From Phenylobacterium sp. (GTDB taxonomy: Bacteria; Pseudomonadota; Alphaproteobacteria; Caulobacterales; Caulobacteraceae): a stretch of DNA of 51,496 nt. Under the pieces are notes generated by a model, which did no database searches, was not told where the DNA came from, and worked only from the letters and a program-made list of their open reading frames with translations. Shown piece by piece: positions 47,821 through 51,496 of this stretch (position 1 is its first letter; each line of letters begins with the position of its first letter). Position numbers and translations under genes: made by a program. The stretch covers positions 1 through 51,496 of the forward strand of contig PLEH01000120.1 of NCBI GenBank assembly GCA_003136395.1, written 5' to 3'.

Positions 47821-48285
47821 CTAGGTCTTAAGCCGAGAAACAGCCTCGGCGAGAATCGGCTGCTGTCCTCTGTGCAGCTTCCAGGCGGCGGTTTCGGCGT
47901 CGAACCATCCGGCCTTGTCGATTTCCGGAAAGCTTGCGCGGCGTCCCGAGCGCGGCGGCCACTCCATCTCGAAGAGATTGCTGCGGACCGCGCTGACGTC
48001 CAGGTCGGCCTCCACCAGCCACGCAAGGATCAGCTTGCCGCCAGCCGTGAGGCAGGGCGCCAGTGGCGTGGCCTCGCCGGCGATGGCCTGGCCCAACTCC
48101 TCGGCGAACTCGCGCCGGGCGGCGGCCAAGGCGGCTTCACCCTCGCCCACCAGGCCCTTGGGGATCGACCAGCCGGCGGCGTCCTTCTTCGCCCAGTAGG
48201 GACCGCCGGGATGGACCAGCAGAAACTCCGGCCCGCCCTCGCGCAGGCGGTAGACGAGGAGCCCGGCGCTGGTCTCGCGGGCCAT
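47821..48285 (-). CDS. NUDIX hydrolase
   Basis: A 154-residue protein with the Nudix box GX5EX7REUXEEXGU seen as GLVGEGEAALAAARREFAEE (about 44-63) plus LGQ. The N-terminus (TSAGLLVYRLREGGPEFLLV) and WFDAETAAWKL near the C-terminus fit the diphosphate-hydrolase family, such as bis(nucleosyl)polyphosphate-type housecleaning enzymes. The start overlaps the upstream protease stop by 1 bp (TGATG), so the two are translationally coupled. Substrate not readable. Confidence 0.9.
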   Translation of the reverse strand: MARETSAGLLVYRLREGGPEFLLVHPGGPYWAKKDAAGWSIPKGLVGEGEAALAAARREFAEELGQAIAGEATPLAPCLTAGGKLILAWLVEADLDVSAVRSNLFEMEWPPRSGRRASFPEIDKAGWFDAETAAWKLHRGQQPILAEAVSRLKT

Positions 48286-49349
48286 CAGCGGCCGGCCTCC
48301 AGGACCTCGGCGTGCGGCCCGTCCGGGGCGGGTCCGGGCGCCCGGGGCTTCAGGCCGATCATCTGCCGGCGCGGATCATAGAGCACCGAATAGGCGAAAT
48401 AGGGCGCGATGCCCGCATAGATCACCACGCCGGACACGCGGATTTCCCGGCGATAGCTGAGCCGCGTGCCCTGGTCGCGCAGGCCGATGGTCAGGGCCTC
48501 GCGCACGGCGAGGCCGCCTGAGGTGTCGAAGAGCTCCAGGGCCGCGGCCGCGCCATCGGGCCAGGGCGCAGGCCCCAGGTCGCCGTTGGCCACGGCCAGT
48601 CCCGGCGCGCCGGTGTCCATCAGGACCACGCCGCAGGCGCGCGCCCGCGCCTCGGGATTGCTGAGGCAGCCGGGCACGGCGTCGTGCAGTCCGCCGCCCC
48701 GCTCGTGGGCATAGGGCGCGGCCAGCGGGATCATGACGTAGCCCCGCATTTCCGCCGGCGTCGGGTTGAGAACCAGCCGCCCCTGGCTCTCGTCCGGCCG
48801 CGGCAGTTCGACGATCCAGCGCTGGACGCCCAGGAACCTGAGCGGGTTGCCCACCCGACCCGGAGCCATGTCGATGCCGAGGATCGCCTTGAAGCCCTCG
48901 CCCGGCAGGCCGTCGCTGGCGATGCCGTACTTCTCCAGCGTGGTGCGCGAGGCCGGGCAGTGCGGCAGGTAGACGAAACACCCGATGCTGCGGATCAGGT
49001 GGACGGGCCCGCGGCCCCGCGACGCGCCAATGGCGACGGTGGCGTCGCCCACCACGCCCTCGTAGCGCGAGCCCGAGGCGTAGCCATAGATCTCGGCCTC
49101 GGCGCTCGCCACCGCGTCGCCGGCGGCCAGCACGCCCGGCAGGATGCGCAGGCCCGTGGAGCCGGTGTCCAGCGCGGTCATGAGCGTCGTGGCGCCCACC
49201 TGGACGGGCACGGCGTAGCGGCGCGCGCCATTGCTGAGGGTGGTCTGGCGGATCTCCGCCTCGCTACGCGCGCCAGGCGCCGGCGCGGCATGCGCGGGCG
49301 CGGCGAGCGCCAAGGCAAGGGCTGCGAGGGCTGCGCGCGAACGGATCAT
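48285..49349 (-). CDS. Pepsin-like aspartic protease, exported
   Basis: 354 residues with a signal peptide (MIRSRAALAALALALAAPAHA). Two Asp-Thr-Gly motifs lie in one chain: D61 in TALDTGSTGLRIL and D245 in VLMDTGAPGLAV, 184 residues apart, close to pepsin D32/D215. A flap-like Tyr sits in AEIYGYASGSRYEGVVGDA and is followed by a DGILG-like FKAILGIDMAP. Such two-lobed pepsin (A1) proteases are rare in bacteria. It is predicted to act in the periplasm or outside. The ATG at 49349 starts the signal peptide. The next gene downstream is a NUDIX hydrolase (1-bp overlap). Confidence 0.72.
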   Translation of the reverse strand: MIRSRAALAALALALAAPAHAAPAPGARSEAEIRQTTLSNGARRYAVPVQVGATTLMTALDTGSTGLRILPGVLAAGDAVASAEAEIYGYASGSRYEGVVGDATVAIGASRGRGPVHLIRSIGCFVYLPHCPASRTTLEKYGIASDGLPGEGFKAILGIDMAPGRVGNPLRFLGVQRWIVELPRPDESQGRLVLNPTPAEMRGYVMIPLAAPYAHERGGGLHDAVPGCLSNPEARARACGVVLMDTGAPGLAVANGDLGPAPWPDGAAAALELFDTSGGLAVREALTIGLRDQGTRLSYRREIRVSGVVIYAGIAPYFAYSVLYDPRRQMIGLKPRAPGPAPDGPHAEVLEAGR

Positions 49350-49457
49350 CGCGCTATCTGACACCACGCGCCAAACCTCGGCAATTCGCGGCAAGCCTCT
49401 GGCCTTGCGGCGCGGACGAGGCGAAAAGCGCGTCAGCCGTCCCCCGGGGAGCCCAGT

Positions 49458-50387
49458 TTGAACGCCCTGCACCATGTCACCCCCTACTGGCCGCTGCGCG
49501 GGCTGGAGCCGCAGGGGGCCCGTGAGACCTTCGTGAAGATGGACGCCTATCAGCCGACGGGGTCGTTCAAGATCCGTGGCGTCGGCCTGCTCTGCCGGCG
49601 GCTGAAGGCCGAGGGCGCGCGGGCCTTCGTCTCGTCATCCGGCGGCAACGCGGGGTTAGCGGCCGCCTACGCCGGACGCGCGCTGGGAGTCCCGGTCACC
49701 GTGCTCGTGCCCTCGACCACGCCGGAATTCATGCGCCGGAAGATCGCGGCCCTGGGCGCGCGGGTGACGGTGGAGGGGGATGTCTGGGACGTGGCCGACG
49801 AGCTGGCCAGGGCCATGGTCGCGCACGGCGAAGGCGCCTATGTGCCGCCCTTCGACCACCCCCTGCTCTGGGAGGGGCACTCGACCCTGGTGGACGAGAT
49901 CGTGGCCGAGGGTCCGGTCCCGGACGCCATAGTGGTGGCGGTGGGCGGCGGCGGCCTGCTGTGCGGGGTCGCCGAGGGGCTGGCCCGCCACGGCCTGGAG
50001 GATGTGGCCATCATCGCGGTGGAGACCGAGGGTGCGGCCTGTCTCGCCCGGTCCATCGAGGCCGGGGCGCCGGTCACCCTGGAGCGCCTGGACAGCATCG
50101 CTACGAGCCTGGGCGCGCGGCGTATCGCGGATGAGGCCTTCGCCTGGACACAGCGTCGGACGGTGGTTCCTGTGCAGGTCTCCGACGCCGATGCCGTCCG
50201 CGCCTGCCTGCGCTTCGCCGACGACCACCTGGCGCTGGTGGAGCCGGCCTGCGGGGCGGCGCTGAGCCTGGCCTACGACAACCATGCGGCGCTTGCGCCC
50301 TACGCCCGGGTGGCGGTGATCGCCTGCGGCGGGGTCGTGGTCAGCCTGGAGAAGCTTGCGGCCTGGCGCGCGCAGTTCGGCGTCTGA
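49458..50387 (+). CDS. PLP-dependent serine/threonine dehydratase-like protein
   Basis: 309-residue enzyme of PLP fold-type II. The Schiff-base lysine is K38 in QPTGSFKIRGVGLL, the substrate loop SSSGGNAGLAAAYAG and the phosphate loop VGGGGLLCG are present, and ACGGVVVSLEK binds the PLP ring near the end. It is similar to eukaryotic-like L-serine/threonine dehydratase (SDS). The TTG at 49458 follows CGGGGAGCCC; later ATGs would cut into the fold. Substrate (serine, threonine or a related amino acid) is not decided by sequence. Confidence 0.9.
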   Translation: MNALHHVTPYWPLRGLEPQGARETFVKMDAYQPTGSFKIRGVGLLCRRLKAEGARAFVSSSGGNAGLAAAYAGRALGVPVTVLVPSTTPEFMRRKIAALGARVTVEGDVWDVADELARAMVAHGEGAYVPPFDHPLLWEGHSTLVDEIVAEGPVPDAIVVAVGGGGLLCGVAEGLARHGLEDVAIIAVETEGAACLARSIEAGAPVTLERLDSIATSLGARRIADEAFAWTQRRTVVPVQVSDADAVRACLRFADDHLALVEPACGAALSLAYDNHAALAPYARVAVIACGGVVVSLEKLAAWRAQFGV

Positions 50388-50406
50388 GGCGCCGATCGCG
50401 CCGCGG

Positions 50407-50529
50407 CTAATTCACCACCGCGCGCAGGGCGAAGACGACGACGATCATCACCCCCAGGAGCACCACGAAGGCGACGCCCAGGGGCGCGGCGATACGCTCA
50501 AAGCGGGACGCGCCGTTTTCACGATACAT
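50407..50529 (-). CDS. 40-aa single-helix membrane protein
   Basis: Tiny protein, 40 residues: a polar basic N-terminus (MYRENGASRFERIAAPLG) and a transmembrane helix (VAFVVLLGVMIVVVFALRAV). AGGAG lies 7 nt before the ATG. It is convergent with the dehydratase (19-bp gap). Function unknown. Confidence 0.65.
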   Translation of the reverse strand: MYRENGASRFERIAAPLGVAFVVLLGVMIVVVFALRAVVN

Positions 50530-50665
50530 GGGCTTGCTCCTGTCCCCTTGGGACTTCATGGCTCTACGCGTGAACCTAGCCCAGGTTCCACTGGGTATCG
50601 GCTGCGGGCGGGGCGGCGGGCGGTTTCAAGGCCCTGGCGGTCTGGAGCCTCCAGTTCACCTCGGT

Positions 50666-50908
50666 CTAGTGCAACGCCATCTCGGGACTGCGGGGAAGGC
50701 CGTAGGCCCTGAGCGCGGCCGGCAGGCGCAGCGCCATGCGAGCGGCTTCGCGCATGGAGGCGAAAGTCGTCGCCCGCGCCGGATCGCCCGTCCAATCGAG
50801 CGCCCCGGCCTCGGTGAGGCGCAGATAGCTGACCGGCGCATCGGGCCGCACGTCGGTGCGCGAAACCACGGCCGGCATCGGTTGGTGGAAGCTGTGTTCG
50901 ACGGACAT
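50666..50908 (-). CDS. Small hypothetical protein, 80 aa
   Basis: 80-residue soluble protein (MSVEHSFHQPMPAVVSRTDV...). An ATG follows CAGGAGCCCGCCA, a good ribosome-binding site. Short beta strands (VSYLRLTEAGALDW) and a C-terminal helix (ASMREAARMALRLPAALRAY) are visible. No family recognised. It lies 136 bp upstream of, and co-directional with, the 40-residue membrane protein gene. Confidence 0.6.
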   Translation of the reverse strand: MSVEHSFHQPMPAVVSRTDVRPDAPVSYLRLTEAGALDWTGDPARATTFASMREAARMALRLPAALRAYGLPRSPEMALH

Positions 50909-51023
50909 TGGCGGGCTCCTGTTGTCGACCAGGACGCTATGTCGGGCGCCGGAACTCAGCCATTTGGGTTTGATACCTAAGCATTGCTACGGAGCCGGGC
51001 CTGCTGAAGGAGCTCGGCGGGAA

Positions 51024-51496
51024 TTATAAACCGAACGGATAGATGTCCGGGGCGCCTTCGGGCCCCACTCCGCCCAGCGGCGACACCGCCGTCGTCTCTT
51101 CAAACCAGACCAGGGCGTCGAACTGCCGGGACAGGCGGGCCTGGAAATAGTGGCTCTGGAGTTCGGTGGCCGGCCGATAGATCACCCCGATGGCGCGCTC
51201 GAGCCGGGACCGCGACAGCGCCCCGGCCAGCGCGGGATCGCCGCGCCAGCTGGTCAGCGACCGCGGCCGCCCGGCGGTTTGGAACACATGCTCCCAACTG
51301 TCCGGCCGGCTGGGCAGCACGGACTTGACGCGCGGCTCCGAGCCCCAGTCGTCTGAGGCCATCACCTTGCCGCGGTCGGTGCCGAAACCGATCGAGACGC
51401 AGCGCCGGCCGAAGGCTTCCCGGCAGAGCTGGCCGATGTTGAACTCGCCGGACGCCCCCATCGCCGTCGCCGAAGCGTCGCCGATGTGGGAGTTGT
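51024..51496 (-). CDS. Erythromycin esterase family protein (5' end outside window)
   Basis: C-terminal ~157 residues of an erythromycin-esterase-like hydrolase. The frame continues past the window end with NSHIGDASATAMGAS. Conserved parts include FNIGQLCREAFGRR, VLPSRPDSWEHVF, LERAIGVIYRPATELQSHYF and QFDALVWFEETTAV. The family's substrate is usually unknown; some members hydrolyse macrolide lactones. Whether this copy gives resistance cannot be said from a fragment. Confidence 0.85.
   Translation of the reverse strand, partial: NSHIGDASATAMGASGEFNIGQLCREAFGRRCVSIGFGTDRGKVMASDDWGSEPRVKSVLPSRPDSWEHVFQTAGRPRSLTSWRGDPALAGALSRSRLERAIGVIYRPATELQSHYFQARLSRQFDALVWFEETTAVSPLGGVGPEGAPDIYPFGL

Overview
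The window is GC-rich, gene-dense bacterial chromosome. It is most like a Caulobacterales alphaproteobacterium, and Phenylobacterium is the best guess. Supporting signs are a PEPxxWA-CTERM protein, a TonB-dependent receptor with OprB-type porin, a DUF6356 protein, an erythromycin esterase-type enzyme, many GTG/TTG starts and short palindromic intergenic repeats. The assignment is inferred from gene content only. I found no rRNA, tRNA, CRISPR array, prophage or insertion sequence. Many long reading frames lie opposite real genes and were discarded as GC-composition shadows.

Layout. 1-5.3 kb: end of an amidohydrolase, an exported PEPxxWA-CTERM protein, and a divergent response regulator/hybrid histidine kinase pair with three copies of the 12-bp inverted repeat GCCTATTTAGGC between them, then an exported alpha/beta hydrolase. 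5.1-9.5 kb: small enzymes (two VOC proteins, an isoprenylcysteine methyltransferase-like protein), a proline-rich membrane protein and a mono-haem cytochrome. 9.5-11.6 kb: a compact arsenic operon, arsI-arsR-arsC-aquaporin, with a promoter/operator that can be read by eye. 11.8-15 kb: an ATP-grasp-like protein, a Tat-exported superoxide dismutase and a carbohydrate porin. 15.2-21.2 kb (minus strand): six co-directional genes (cytochrome lipoprotein, TonB receptor, DUF2946-like protein, outer-membrane protein, CopC, Nramp-like transporter) that look like a metal-handling locus, with a divergent CadC/ToxR-like membrane regulator at 21.3 kb. 22.6-32 kb: a 29-residue-repeat protein, gamma-glutamyltransferase, an acyltransferase, a GntR-slipin-hydrolase operon and a YtcJ-type amidohydrolase. 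32-35.3 kb: an ECF sigma factor divergent from DUF4142 and cupredoxin genes, and a luciferase-like monooxygenase.

The most unusual block is 35.8-43.2 kb (minus strand). An XRE regulator precedes six tightly packed genes resembling hydrogenase-4 subunits B, C, E, F, G and I. The proton-translocating membrane subunits keep their key acidic and lysine residues, and the small subunit keeps four cysteines for a [4Fe-4S] cluster. The large subunit has lost every CxxC motif that would hold the Ni-Fe site, and there is no ferredoxin-like subunit. This matches the 'energy-converting hydrogenase-related' (Ehr) type of complex, whose redox partner is unknown. A truncated thioredoxin-like remnant abuts its 3' end.

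43.4-51.5 kb: a CsgG/SH3 protein with a hairpin over its ribosome-binding region, a PNPOx-fold protein, an M13 metallopeptidase, a NUDIX/aspartic-protease pair in which the protease looks pepsin-like, a PLP-dependent dehydratase, two small proteins (one of 40 residues) and the end of an erythromycin esterase-family gene.
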